A DNA stretch of 64,000 nucleotides from Petrolisthes cinctipes (GCA_033782935.1 JAWQEG010000171.1:1-64000); one strand, 5' to 3'. Positions 44,646 to 56,362 are shown, numbered from the stretch's first letter. Translations and numbers: made by a program. The notes: a model not told the origin generated them from the letters alone.

Positions 44646-44765
44646 GACATGTAGTGAAGGTATTAAGACAATATAGATAATGGCTCTAAAAATACTAGAG
44701 GGAGAGATATACTTTGAAGAGGAATTTATAAGTGAAAGTTAAGTGCTTAATTAAATTAAAGAATA

Positions 44766-45880
44766 AGAAAGCAGCAGGACCTGATGGGATTGACAACGCT
44801 AGTAGAAGTATTTAGACAGACATTAGATACTGTACAGGGGAAGTATTCGAGGGATGGAAGGAGAGTGAAACGGTAATGATAGAGAAAAAAAAAAAAAAAG
44901 TAAACGAATTTAGGCCAATTGCTCTAACAAACATAGGTTAGAAAGTATTTATGGCAGTAATAAGGATGAGCATGGAAGAAAAAATCCATAGAAATAATTG
45001 GGTTAAGGAGCACCAAGCAGACTTTACAACAGGAGCAAGGACAGAATAATATTCTTATTGAGATATTAGTGGAAGACATTCCTGAATAAAAAAGCACTTA
45101 TTGTAATTTCGACTGACTTTGCAAAAGCGTTAGATAGTGTAAAGAGAGACTGATAGCTACACAGATAGACTAAAATGAACGAGAACATTATTGAAGTATT
45201 AACAAAACTGTATGAAGGGACTTTACTAAAATAAGGTTAAAACACAAAGATAGAGGTTCCAGTTAGCAGTGGGATTAGACAGGGATGCACGGGATGTACC
45301 ACTGTTTAAACTGGCAACTTATAAAATTATGGAAAAATTAAGAGTTCGATAAGAGGATATAAGGATGAGAACTTCAACGTAACATTGTTATTCTTCGCTG
45401 ACGACGGTATGTTATTAGCAAGTCCAGTGGAAGATGCAGAAAAGGTTATAGAAAAAGTAATTAAAATAGGAAGGGAAAGAGGGTTAAAAATTAACAAAAA
45501 AGCAACATCATTATATTTAATATGAGGGAAAAGCCAACTGAAATAGCAGGAATTAAAGTAAGCAACACAATGAAATACCTAGGGATAACTATTAATGACA
45601 ACAGAAACTTATTTAAAGTGCAGAAACAAATAATTATAGAAAAAAGCAGTGAAAATGGCAAATTTAACTTATTCTATAGTAGCAAGAAGTTGTTTGAGAT
45701 TAACTATAAGAAAAGTGTAGCACACCCATTGATTTTATACGGGGTTAATGTTATAGACTTTAACAAAGAGGAAATAAGGAAGCTGCAAAGATTGAAAAAT
45801 AGTTCGGAGAAAAATATAGGGAGCTCCTGGCTATACTCAATAAGCTGCAATAATGGCTGAAATTGAAAGCTCGAGCATCA
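44766..45880 (+). pseudogene. Reverse transcriptase remnant of the + strand retrotransposon
   Basis: KKAAGPDGIDN (44766-44798), FRPIALTN (about 44909), STDFAKA-like motif (about 45105), IRQGCTG-like motif (about 45275) and FADDG (45394-45408). Poly-A slippage at 44886-44899 and many stops. The longest open piece is 45522-45860. Confidence 0.75.
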
Positions 45881-46278
45881 AGGGTAAGATAATGAAGGGC
45901 AACTAAAATATCTGCAATGTGTACTGAGAGCATGAAGTAATAAATTGTTAGAGAGGGTGATTGAAGAAATGAGATTGGACAAGAGGAAACACAAGTGGAC
46001 GAGTGGACTGTTAAGATGCCAGAAGAACGGTGGGAATCAGTGGAACACAAGTTAGTAATGAATAATGAAGTTGGTGAAAGTGAAAAAAATGGGACATGGA
46101 ATAGTGGAAAAATGGATATGCAAGAAAAAGACAGTCTAAATCTATACAGAGAGTGGAGAAAAGAACTTGGGGGGGGGGGGGGAGGGAGAAAGTAAATTTA
46201 CTATATTAGTGAAGCAGCAACAATTTTGTTCAAATATGAACTTAGGTGACAGAAAAAGATTCAATAATCTACCAACAA

Positions 46279-46537
46279 TGTGTAAAGATGAAAAAGAAAA
46301 TCTTGTTCATTTCCTCTTACATTGTGATGCCTAGAACGAAGAAAAGTAAAGACAATGCTACAACGTCCATATAACCAAAGTGAAAACATAATAGGGAGGT
46401 TCCTTTTTGATGAAAATTTAACAGAAAGCAATAAATTAACAATGTACACTCGCCAGCACTGCCGCGTGGACAGGGGCTCACACATATTCAGAGATGTAAC
46501 CACTGATTATTTAGCTCGAAACAATCCACGTGTGTAA
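46279..46537 (+). pseudogene. C-terminal Cys/His segment of the + strand retrotransposon
   Basis: CKDEKENLVHFLLHC, the common C..EH/VHFLL.C end of CR1/I-type ORF2 proteins, followed by MLQRPYNQSENIIGRFLFDE, where the frame is open to 46537. A G run at 46169-46182 lies upstream. Confidence 0.65.
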
Positions 46538-46879
46538 GATGGAGTATCCTCGATACACTAGCTAATGAAGTGAACTTTGTTGCTTAAGGAACTACATCAC
46601 TGTAATCTCTTAAACATGCGAGCCTCTGTACCACGCGGCAGTGCTGGCGACTGTACAAATTCTGGCAAACAAGAGAAAAGGTAAAAAGTTAAAGGGATAG
46701 CCAGAATAAAACAAGATCCAGACTGCAAAACAAATTAGAAACCACATCAGGAAGTGCCGCTTCTAAGACAAGACTTCCGCCATTAACTTGAACCTGTACC
46801 GATCCGGACAATCTCTACACACACTTTACTCGGATCAAATACCATTTTTAATAACACTACAGTTCCACTCTTTAGCAAA

Positions 46880-47005
46880 TGTATGAGAAATGGAGACTTC
46901 CTATTCCTCCTGACCATGCCACGAAACAAGCTCCTTACCTATAGGTGGAGTTTCCTGGCTATATTTGGAAGACTCATTAACTCAACCTACATCACAGGGT
47001 CCTAA
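46880..47005 (-). mobile_element. Family A MITE, left end lost
   Basis: TATTCCTCCTGACCATGCC, ACGAAACAAGCTCC, then ACCTACATCACAGGGTCCTAA. Nothing recognised at 46600-46879. Confidence 0.78.
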
Positions 47006-47140
47006 ATAAAGTAACTGATTATAGGGAGTGTCATTTGATATTAATTTCAATACCACTGTTTATTGAATTAATGTAGTACCATTATACATTCCTGCAGTGT
47101 CATTAGTGGGGATATGGGAAGATTGTTTTAACTCTGGGGG

Positions 47141-47302
47141 TACAGTCACGAGCATTAATAAGTACACAGCTTCGGTTGAAGCTTTGAACAGTTCAATTCA
47201 CCATGGAACGAAATAATTCCAATGGAGATCTTATTGTGCATTTAATTGCCGTCTTTAGGTATTCGAAGCACACCTGGATACTTATTAGTGCTTGTGACTG
47301 TA
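47141..47302. mobile_element. 162-bp TA-target foldback related to T3
   Basis: TACAGTCACGAGCATTAATA and TATTAGTGCTTGTGACTGTA; includes ATTCGAAGCACACCTGGATA, shared with T3. TA flanks. Confidence 0.82.
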
Positions 47303-47544
47303 CTCAACTGGGAAATGATGAGAACTTAAGACTAAGATTAAAAAAGCACAGAACACTCACCATCCTTCTGACAGGAGACACAACTTTGGTATGGTCTTCA
47401 ATGGTGTGGAGTCATCTGTCGAGTGGTGCAGTGGACTCCTTTATCGATAACTTTATTCCACAGACTAACAAGGTTTATCATTTTATTATAACCTTGGTAA
47501 GCGCACTAGACATGCTAAACGTAGAGGCAACACTTCCACTGCCA

Positions 47545-47700
47545 TTAAGGGACCCTGTGATCTTGTACGAGACCTGGTGGCTTCTGATTTCTCCAGATTT
47601 GCCATGAAACAAGCTACTTTCATGTAGGTGGCGTTTCGTGGCAATGTTTGAAGGACTCATAATCTTCAGTTTTCAGACTACATCACAGGGGTCCTTGAAG
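47545..47700 (-). mobile_element. Family A MITE
   Basis: TTAAGGGACCCTGTGATCTTG to TACATCACAGGGGTCCTTGA; inner arm GCCATGAAAC. Confidence 0.87.
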
Positions 47701-47860
47701 CCCCTTCCACACGAGGCAAAAGACGGCGGTCAGACACCGTTACCAAATTTGTGAGGGTGGTGCTGCCGCGGACCGTTTGATCTGGTAACACTGGTAAAAG
47801 GCTAGAGAATTTCACCGAGTTGCCCACAGTTTTTGCCTCGTGTGGACGGGGCATAATTAA
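47701..47860. repeat. Foldback with CACACGAGGCAAAA arms
   Basis: CCTTCCACACGAGGCAAAAGA and the inverse-like TTTTGCCTCGTGTGGACGGGG flank about 110 bp; inner partly inverse blocks around CGGTAACAC/GTTACCAAA. No gene recognised at 47861-48267. Confidence 0.6.
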
Positions 47861-48267
47861 GGCTGTGTGTTCCAACGTTAGGGATCATTTTTCTTCTATT
47901 CACGAGTTACAATTACCACTTCACTCATTTTCACTTATATATTTTTTCGCAATTAGTAATATTTTAACACACTTGTACAACAGATTATCTGAAGATTTTT
48001 CTTTCTTAGGAATGAAGATTACCTTTTTTTACTCGAGGGATTTATAAGTGCTTCGTTTTGCACCTTCGATCAATTTTTTCAAGCCGTCTTTCAGTTCACA
48101 GGCAACACTGAATATTAACATTTACCATTCGAGAACCACTTGTCCTCGATTGCTTCAATTAGTTTTCTAACTTTCACTATATATACTTGGGAGCAAACCA
48201 TCTTTCACTTCAATGCCATCCTGACAACACCAACTTTTCTTTATCAGGCATATTCTCTACACTTAAT

Positions 48268-48415
48268 GTGGTAATTCTTTTTAGTTACATTGGAGTGCCA
48301 TGATTCCTCCAAAGTATGCTACGAATCAGGACCAGAAGAGTAAAGATAGTGTTCTGTTGCTTGGAATAGTTTGGAAGATTCGGTTGCTCCAGATTTACAA
48401 ACCACTTCCCCTTAA
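48268..48415 (-). mobile_element. Family B MITE
   Basis: TTACATTGGAGTGCCATGATT, TATGCTACGAATCAGGACC, CGGTTGCTCCAGATTTAC, CCCCTTAA. Confidence 0.83.
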
Positions 48416-48667
48416 CATTATTATACAATGCAACACCAATTTAGGTCACTCTTATCCAAGATAGTCTTTTACAATTAAAAGTTCCATTATGTAATGCAAG
48501 AGTTTATGGCACATCTCAAAGCAGACCTCTTCCAAACGCTGAAATCACATTGTACTGAACACTTTACATATGGGTAGATTTTTAAAACAATGGACACCGG
48601 CATTGACTTCAGGGCGTTGGCAATACCCGTACGTCTATTTATCCTGTATATCAGTGATAGAGAGTAC

Positions 48668-48833
48668 AGGGTTATGGGTTGATTCTCTTGTTGGTGAACT
48701 GAAGGGCTACTCACTCCAACCCATGCCACGAAACAGATCCCCTACTGTAGTAACATTATGGTAGTCTGTTTCCTAGCATAGTTAAGAGAAATCAATTGTC
48801 CACCAATTTACCCTCCAGTGAATCTCAGGTTTG
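48668..48833. mobile_element. Family C MITE
   Basis: GGTTGATTCTCTTGTTGGTG, ATGCCACGAAACAGATCCCC, AGTCTGTTTCCTAGCATAGT, then TTTACCCTCCAGTGAATCTC. TTAA lost. Runs straight into a family B copy. Confidence 0.8.
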
Positions 48834-48965
48834 GGGAAAGTTTTGTGTTGGTAATTCTGGAGCAACTGAATCCTCCAAACTATTCCAAGCAACAGAACAC
48901 CATTATTTTTGCCCCTCTGGTCCTGTTTCCTAGCATACTTTGGAGGAATCAAGGCACTCCAGTAG
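48829..48965 (+). mobile_element. Family B MITE, right end lost
   Basis: GGGGAAAGTTTTGTGTTGG, CTGGAGCAACTGAATCCTCC, TTTCCTAGCATACTTTGGAG, then truncated after GGCACTCCAGTA. Nothing recognised at 48966-49285. Confidence 0.83.
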
Positions 48966-49285
48966 GACGAGGGATGGGAAACTATCAATTCTGACCGAGG
49001 GAAATTAAGGAAGGAAAAAGTTTATATCCATGAATATTGTTACTGACGATTGATAGTGACTACTGTAATGATGATTTTGAATATTAGACCAAATAAGACA
49101 GAAAAATGTATATTAGAATTGGGCTGGAGAAGAGAGATTAGAGGCAGAAGGAGACTTGATGGAATAGTATAGCACAGCAAGACTTATTCCTCCCCAAGTA
49201 TTCCTAAAGCAGTGTCCGGCCACCATCAACTATTACCTCCTCTCACCGTCCTTGGCAACTGCTTCACACACACAAAATAAACAAG

Positions 49286-51810
49286 TACTATTGGCCACAA
49301 GTATTCGTACCCACCTCTGTTTTGCTTCAACCAGAATTCATCTGGTAACACTGACTCGCATGACCAGATGTATGATATCCTTCTGTTCCCCCTCTTCACT
49401 TTCCCTTCACATGAATAAGGCGATATATATCTGTAGCTATTTACTTACATTGTGGCGATATTCTATAATTAGTGTGCTTTATCCCTTCATTCTGTCAAAC
49501 TATTTACTTTGATGTCACTTTCATGTGTTAAAGATTAAGAGAACTGGTCCCCCTCCATCTTTCTTTCCTTTCTTTAGCTCCCCCTCCCTCATCCCTCCCC
49601 CCTCTGTCTCTCTACTGTTCCCTCCCACCTCACTCTTTCTCTCCACTGCTCCCTCTCTTTATCTCCACTGCTCCCTCCCTTCACCCTCTTTCTCTCCACT
49701 GCTCCCTCCCACCCCCTTCTTTCTCTCCACTGCCCCCTCTCTCCCCCCTCTTTCTCTCCACTGCTCCCTCCCACCCCCTCTTTCTCTCCATTGCTCCCTC
49801 CATCCCCTCTCTACCTAATAACATGCGCCCTCCATCCTCATCTGTCTATCTTGTTCCCTTACTCCCTCTCTCCCTCATTCCCTCAACTTATCATCTAACT
49901 TTCTCTCTCTGTGGTTTTCCCTTCCTCTTTCCACTTACTCACACTCTCTTCTATCCTAATCATTCTCATACTCTAAATGTTTTACCTCGTATTGAGTTCG
50001 AATTTCTTTCGTATTTATTGCTTTTATCTATGAGTAGAGTTTCCTAACTTCTTCCTTGTATCTACTGGTTTATTAAAGGTATAATTTTTTGTCTGACTTA
50101 TATTTTTTAGTGATATTTGAGTCTGATGGATCAGGAAATTAAAGAGTTTGTTTATCACATGGGTGGATTCCACATTTCTTCTAGACCTTCTACTTTCCAT
50201 CATTCCAGTCTAACGACAGGTTGGAATCTTTTTAGCCTTGCCCATTAATATTTTCAAATAACAGTGTAAAATATATTAAAACTCTCTCTCTGCTTTTGTT
50301 TATAGAGCGGCGCCACATCAAAATCAATTAGTGGTCCGCACCCCTGCATTCCCAATAATGCTAACATTCATTTAATTTAATTCCTGATTCAGAAAGAAAG
50401 TGCTAATTGAGTAAAGAAGCTCCTTCACAAATATAGTTATTCATATTGGATTGTGTGTACTGATGTTAAAACTATGAATTTATTGTATCCGTATACTTTA
50501 GGGGACCTGGTATTAGTTTATTACAGTTGTAGTGAAATGCAGTGGTATGAATATAGTGTTAGGCACTGCCAAGATATGTTTCTTGTTTTTTCTTAATTAA
50601 ATGTATAAATACTACGTTATTCCTAATTTTAATGAAACTGTTTCCTTGAGTTTTTACGCTTGTTTTTTGATGGTTTCAAACATTTTTTTACACATTAATT
50701 TGACAATTGATTTATAAAAAAATTGTTTTATGATGCTAAGGAGAAACTGTGGACAGGCACGAACTGACCAGAGGTGGTTGAATCACATTTGTTTTCGACT
50801 TCGTTCGGCTGCATGAATCTTTCGAATCTTTAGGTTTGAAGCCAAAGGATTCATACTCATTGTAATACTGTTTTCTGTCCTTGGCTGCCGTCAATACCCT
50901 GCCAAATTAGCAAATTTTTTCGGGATAGAATACAAGGGAACTACACATTCGTAGGATCATAAGCCTAATGAAATTATTATCCGCCGACTTGGCGGAGCTT
51001 AACTTATCTGAAAACGATCCAGATGTATTAATACCTTATTTCCGAGAATAAATGGTTCTGTGCTTACTCATGTTAAAATCTTTTCCTTGGATTTATATAA
51101 GTTCAAGGAAACCAGAGCACACCAACGTCTAAAGTGGGAACAGTAATACTTGTGCACCTATGTTGAACAAATATGTTTATGCAAAAACGTAAACATTCGT
51201 AATTATTCGTTTACGGTAAACAAGGGTCATGTGCTTTAACCAGGGTTGTCGAGTGTTTGCAAAGGTTTGAAATTACTTCATGAATTTTTAGGTGAAAAAA
51301 ATAATGTGGCTAATACTGAACTTTGGGCTCAGAATGGGAATTGTAACTAAATAACACAACACACACACACATACACAGGAGAGAGAGAGTAATCGAGGGA
51401 GGGAGGGAGGTAGGGAGCAAGAAGAGACAGGCAGAGGAAGCGAGGGAGGTAGCAGGGGAGACAGAGAGGGAGGGTGGTAGCACAGGAGACAGGGAGGGGG
51501 GAGGGAAGGAGCAGGAGACAGAGATGGAGAGGAGGAGGGGGATACGAAACGGAAACCTCAATATTCATCAATAAAATCATTCTAATTTCCCAGTAAATAC
51601 AGTTTGACTGAATAGATGGATAAACCACAATATTCATAGAATATTACTTCAAGGTATATACAGTAAATAACTACGAGAATGTGAAAGGAAAGTGAGGTAG
51701 GAAATAGAGGATATCATACATCTGGACATGAGGGATGGGGTTCAGTGTTACCAGATGAATTCTGTGTTAGGCAAAACTGAGGTGGGTACGAATACTTGTG
51801 GCCGATAGTA
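49286..51810. mobile_element. 2.5-kb TA-target element with long arms containing polypyrimidine/polypurine tracts
   Basis: Ends TACTATTGGCCACAAGTATT and AATACTTGTGGCCGATAGTA. The inverse match runs through TTCATCTGGTAACACTGA, CAGATGTATGATATCC and, more weakly, TCAGTCAAAC..TTTACT. The left arm then enters a CT-rich minisatellite (49548-49900, unit TCTCTCCACTGCTCCCTCCC); the right arm enters a GA-rich tract (51357-51545). The centre is AT-rich. No convincing transposase. Confidence 0.78.
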
Positions 51811-51889
51811 CAAAGTATGACTTTCAATATATACACCAATGTTGTCCAATACATAGCCACAATACAATATACACACACACAACCAAAAC

Positions 51890-51965
51890 TTTCCATTTCT
51901 TAACCCAGACTGCGAACCAATGACCAACACTGAATTCCGTCCGCAGCATGCCATGGCTTGAACAC
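51890..51965 (-). mobile_element. Weak SINE-like remnant
   Basis: On the - strand GCGGACGGAATTCAG then GGTTCGCAGTC, similar in order to the SINE at 32225. Too decayed to bound. Nothing else recognised in 51811-52414. Confidence 0.25.
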
Positions 51966-52414
51966 CCGCCTCATTCACGCTGTTTACACAAAACGTTGGT
52001 ATGTATGGTTCTAATTTTAAAGAGCTTTCAAATTTTGGTGTTTAATGGTCATATTTCGGGTTCCGCTTTGTATAATCTAGTAAAATCAGATCGCTTGGAA
52101 AAGATAAACTGCAACTTAATAACCGGTCTGTCGTTTCTGTATAATCAAGACAAGAACAATCCCGAACTGAATCAGTAACAAACAAAAATTAAAGTTTACA
52201 ATTCAATAACAACTCACTCCCCAATCTATATCTTACTTTATTTTTACCTTACGACGAATATAAATTAAAGTCATGTGCAGCAATCGGCAAAAAACAACTG
52301 AACTTTAACCATCACGAAGATTTAAAAGCAGAGAGAATTTATAGGAGTAAAAATCACTTTGTCACTAGGGAGCATAGAGGAATGACGACAGCCAACAAGA
52401 AAAAAGGTTAAAGA

Positions 52415-52470
52415 GGGACAGCCGAGAGGAAAGGGATATGTTAAGAGTCCGAGGGAGCGTCCAAACCCTT
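52415..52470 (-). repeat. Family W fragment
   Basis: GGGACAGCCGAGAGGAAAGG, GAGGGAGCGTCCAAACCCTT, similar to 56290-56362. Ends at the TTAA of the family C copy. Confidence 0.4.
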
Positions 52471-52631
52471 AAGGGGAGGTTTTCTTGTTAGTAAATTGGA
52501 AGGCTACCGATTCCTCCCACTTGTGCCAGAAAACAGAAGCCCTCAGTGGTACTAATAGGGGATCTGTTTCGTGGCATAGTTTGGAGGAATCAGGGGCCTT
52601 CCAATTCACCAACAAGAGAACCTCCCTTTAA
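52469..52631. mobile_element. Family C MITE, nearly complete palindrome
   Basis: TTAAGGGGAGGTTTTCTTGT to CAAGAGAACCTCCCTTTAA; arms GGAAGGCTACCGATTCCTCC and GGAGGAATCAGGGGCCTTCC. 163 bp, one of the cleanest copies. Confidence 0.92.
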
Positions 52632-52985
52632 ATTAACTCGCATCCTAGCAGGCACAAATGAGACCTCTGATGTAGGCAAGTAACAAGACAATGTTGATGC
52701 CAAATTAAGACTATGATGCTGGCGTAACCCCTTAATTACTGCAACATGTACGATGTGAAAAAATTTACACGTACCAACAGATCAAGCCAAGAGAGATTCA
52801 TTGAAGACTACAATTCAATCCTCCATAACATGCTCAAGAACTTACAAGAGGGATAATGTTCAGAGGCACATTAATTCCCAAGATAATAATGATTTCCACA
52901 CATTGAAAGTAAAGCCCTGTTGTGTTGGTGATACTTTCCCAACACTGTACTATACATCACGCTTAACAGCAGTTTATCAGGCCAT

Positions 52986-53200
52986 GTACAGTCTGCGGCA
53001 AATGTCGTCGCCTCACTCAGCGATTCTTGAAGGATAATCATCAAACCAACTCATTCACAATACAGCATTACAATATCCAGAAAACAAATTAGTAAACTAC
53101 TGTTTTCATTTTACGAGCCTGTGAAGCTTATAATATTATATCCATACTGTATTTCATGACTTTACAGATGTGGCGACACGACTTTTGCCGCCGACTGTAC
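52986..53200. mobile_element. TA-target element, T1-like
   Basis: TACAGTCTGCGGCAAATGTC, GTCGCCTCACTC and GTGGCGACACGAC, TTTTGCCGCCGACTGTA. The interior, about 170 bp, differs from other T1 copies. Confidence 0.78.
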
Positions 53201-53569
53201 TCTAAATTACTATATAGTATACACCACTTAAAAAATATCTTAATTCCCACGCTGTACATCCCCTTAAGCACGTACCCAGCCCGTTCATCACCTTCAGCAT
53301 TTTTTTCCGAATCTGTATACAAAGTTTTAAACTACTTTGAATAGGTCAACACCACCCAACACGTTATGACTATAGACTCGACACAGCCACACGAGGATGA
53401 GAGAACAAACACCGAATACTGTACTGCGGTTCGTGATACAATTGCGAACGAAATTTTCGATGCACATTTAAGATGACTGATACCCCTATAAATTTTTCTC
53501 TTGCTTATTTACTCATACGAGACTCAAAAACTTCCAAAGACAACTGTACCATCTAGGTCCTCTAGGGTC

Positions 53570-53726
53570 TTAAGGTGGAAATTCTTTTTTGGTACATTGG
53601 AGTGCCTGGATTCCTCCAAAGTATGCTAGGAAACAGGACCAGAAGAGCAAAAATAGTGTTCTGTCGATTGGAATAGTAAGGAGGATTCAGTTGCTCCAGA
53701 TTTACCAATACAAATCTTCCCCCTTA
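53570..53726 (-). mobile_element. Family B MITE
   Basis: TTAAGGTGGAAATTC to ATCTTCCCCCTTAA with exact TTAA; core TATGCTAGGAAACAGGACC. Confidence 0.88.
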
Positions 53727-54269
53727 AGACACGTTCGGTGCTCAGATGAATAGAGCCTGACCGTCCATCATTATAACACCAAGTTAGTAATAACCGAACC
53801 ACTACACCTTAAACTAAAGTAAATGATAGTGTAATATGGTTCAAAATTTCAAAATAGTCATGAAGTCCCCGAATTGTAATACGGGCAAGATACAAAATGA
53901 ACAAAATTTACAGTTCCCATAAAAATTACGAATGGAAGACAGTTAAATGATCATCAAATACGTAAGAAAATATTGTAGAAAAAAAAATAAACCACGCCGG
54001 GAACAACAAAATTAAATTGGTGGCAGGTTTTCCTATTAATACAAATTGAGCACAGTTAAATGGACACCAATTACGCACGCATATTATTATCCAACACGAA
54101 CAAAAAAACCACTAAGAATACACACCACACCTGGAGAACCGTTCACCTTCACTACCAAGAAGAAACTGATCCACGTATGACAATTCAATTCCCACGTCAC
54201 CTCTGCTCCAGTATGTGTGTGTGTGTGTGTGTGTGCGTTTTTTTTTTTTATTTTTTTTTTTTTTCTTAT

Positions 54270-54507
54270 CAAGGATTTTAGTACTGGGAGAAGGATAGGC
54301 AACTCAATGTTATTTTGGTGTGGTCGCTGTGGCTGGATTGGACAGTGGCGCCTCAAGCGGTCACGGGGAATCAACACTCCAGCTACCATGTTAGTAAAGA
54401 AGCCAATTGTTAGTGATTCCCCGTCGCCGCTAGATGGCTGTGCTGTACCGCGACGACCAAAACTTCCATAAGAGTGGCCTTTCCTTCTCCCAGTACTAGA
54501 ATCCTTG
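54270..54507. mobile_element. 238-bp foldback element
   Basis: CAAGGATTTTAGTACTGGGA and TCCCAGTACTAGAATCCTTG; inner inverse blocks GGTCGCTGTGG..CGACGACC and GTCACGGGGAATCA..TGATTCCCCGTC. Preceded by GT and T runs (54213-54264). Nothing else recognised in 53727-54212. Confidence 0.78.
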
Positions 54508-54789
54508 TTGCTATGAAAAGAAGTCCAAGACAAACTCCACTTTCAATTCGCCTGGTGGAACTTCAAATCAGATTCGAAACTCCACCAATGAGACACTCGG
54601 CAGTGATGTCTTTAAAGTTCTAGCAACTATTCGCTTTATTTTATAAATTCTAACATACTTTTCGTACAGTAATAATAATTATATAACTTAATTAAATACT
54701 CCCTTTTACAACAAGATGTTCCACAAGTCTGAACTGTCCCATAAATCCCTACCAAGATGTTTGGCTGTTGTGTTATTGAAGATCACAAA

Positions 54790-55020
54790 GCACTGTGTTA
54801 TATCTATTACTGGACCTGCTCATTTACCCTGACCCACAAACACTGCATTTCTATACCACCACACTGAATAGGCTGCCTCTATTGCTGGACCTGTGGTTAT
54901 TTTTCGTGGCCCATAAACACTGCAATTATATACCACCACACTGGGCTGTCTCAATTACTGGACCTGACCATTTACCCTGGCCAATAATGGAGCACTGCCT
55001 TATTTTTACTGTCTATTACG
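54790..55020. repeat. Short tandem block, about three copies
   Basis: ATTGCTGGACCTG, TTTACCCTG.CCCA and AAACACTGCA.TTATATACC recur at about 54808, 54880 and 54950. Nothing recognised at 55025-55540. Confidence 0.55.
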
Positions 55021-55578
55021 TGGTGTAAGTGGCAATTTTAATTATTTCTTCAGATTTGATGTATAAAACGGATTGCATGGCATTTCATATGAATAGTAAA
55101 ATAAAAAAAAATGCTTGTTGTCATATTTCTGTTGCTAGTGGTGTAGCACAATGCTGTGTGGTGGCACAAATTTAATCAGAGCTTATGGTGACATCCAGGA
55201 GTGTCGTGTCTAACAGAAAAGCAATAACATTCAGAGTGTGTCATACAACGGAGCCTCAGAGTTAATGTTATGCTCACTATAATGGAAGGAGTCATAAGTA
55301 ATTGGTTAAAACATGAACTACCACAACAACAATAATATTACTCTAGTACTTTCATCATGATGTGGGAGAGGAAACATGTATATAACAAATATCAATGACA
55401 TAATGTAATATTCAACCATTGTTTTTATGATACGATACATAACGTTGAATTATAACTATACAATGAAAACTTCTACTATGAAACCACTTTAATGCATAAT
55501 TATCTATATACGTGCATTGCCCTCCAGACAAACATCACTCCAACGCCTGTATTCACAAAAGCAAAGTTCACTCTTAAC

Positions 55579-55737
55579 TTAAGGGGAAAGTTCAGTGTTG
55601 GTAATTCTGGAGCAACTGATTCCTCCAAACTATTCCAAGCAACAAAACACTATCATTTTTGTTCATTTTGTCCTGTTTCCTGACATACTTTGAAGGAATC
55701 AAGACAAAAGTGTAACAAAAGTGAATTACCTCCTTAA
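55579..55737 (+). mobile_element. Family B MITE
   Basis: TTAAGGGGAAAGTTCAG to GTGAATTACCTCCTTAA; the right TTAA is shared with family A. Confidence 0.9.
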
Positions 55738-55889
55738 GGACCCTGTGATCATGTATGAGAACTGGAGGCTTTTGTTTCCTCCTGACTATGCCACGAGACA
55801 CGCTCCTCCACAAATAGGTGGAGTTTCGTGGCAACATTTGAAGGACTCACTAACCTCCAATCTTCTGACTACATCACTTGGGTCCTTAA
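55734..55889 (-). mobile_element. Family A MITE
   Basis: TTAAGGACCCTGTGATCATG to ACATCACTTGGGTCCTTAA; inner arm TGCCACGAGAC. Confidence 0.9.
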
Positions 55890-56236
55890 AATATTATTGG
55901 TAAGCGTTCATTCATGGTAAGGACTAGTAGGACTCGGCGCTGCTTCGAAATCATAATATAAGCTCATCTAATAGAATATCAAAACCATTCACTGCTTCAA
56001 AATGAGCCTAAAACACTATGGTGAGGTCATTAATGCAAATATATAAACAAGTGCAAACTCTAAGATGCTTTGTGAATACCGGCCCATTACAATATTTGTG
56101 TCAAATTGCCAGTCATAATTATTTGAGGTTCCCTTGTTTTTCTAAGCTTGTTTATATGGTTTTCTATTATGTCGTCTCGAGAAAATGAGCTTAACATTTT
56201 GGGTTACTTAAATATTTTAAAAATAGTTTCATACGC

Positions 56237-56362
56237 GATTTTTACGGGTCACAAGGGGTGCTAAAACCCTTACAGTACTGCTCACATCACCTCAGGCAAT
56301 TTAGGAGGGACAGTTGAAAAATTGGAAGGGAGTGGGTGGGGTCCAAATGGGCGCCCAAACCA
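56237..56362 (-). repeat. Family W related segment
   Basis: GCTAAAACCCTTACAGTACTG, CTCACATCACCTCAGGCAAT matches the outer part of 38333-38540. Confidence 0.5.

Larger units (their letters stand above)
37680..46600 (+). mobile_element. Decayed non-LTR retrotransposon, split by a second one
   Basis: In order on the + strand: ORF1-like fragment with Cys pattern (37732-37935), endonuclease remnants (39375-39860, 40130-40277), reverse transcriptase (44766-45880), and Cys/His C-terminus (46279-46350). The 3.6-kb opposite-strand element at 40285-43889 and several MITEs sit inside. Every domain is broken by stops or frameshifts. It most resembles CR1-group elements, some of which carry a PHD-like ORF1 (recalled). 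The exact ends were not found. Confidence 0.8.
55545..56085. mobile_element. Dispersed MITE F, copy 3, interrupted by two TTAA MITEs
   Basis: GCCTGTATTCACAAAAGCAA at the left, GATGCTTTGTGAATACCGGC at the right (inverse). The B and A copies at 55579-55889 sit after ACTCTTAACTTAA. Confidence 0.82.

Noticed and set aside
50100..50270. Integrase- or transposase-like fragment inside the 2.5-kb element
   Set aside because: A short stretch (IKEFVYHMGGFHISSRP) vaguely recalls retroviral-type integrases, but no catalytic pattern or second motif follows.
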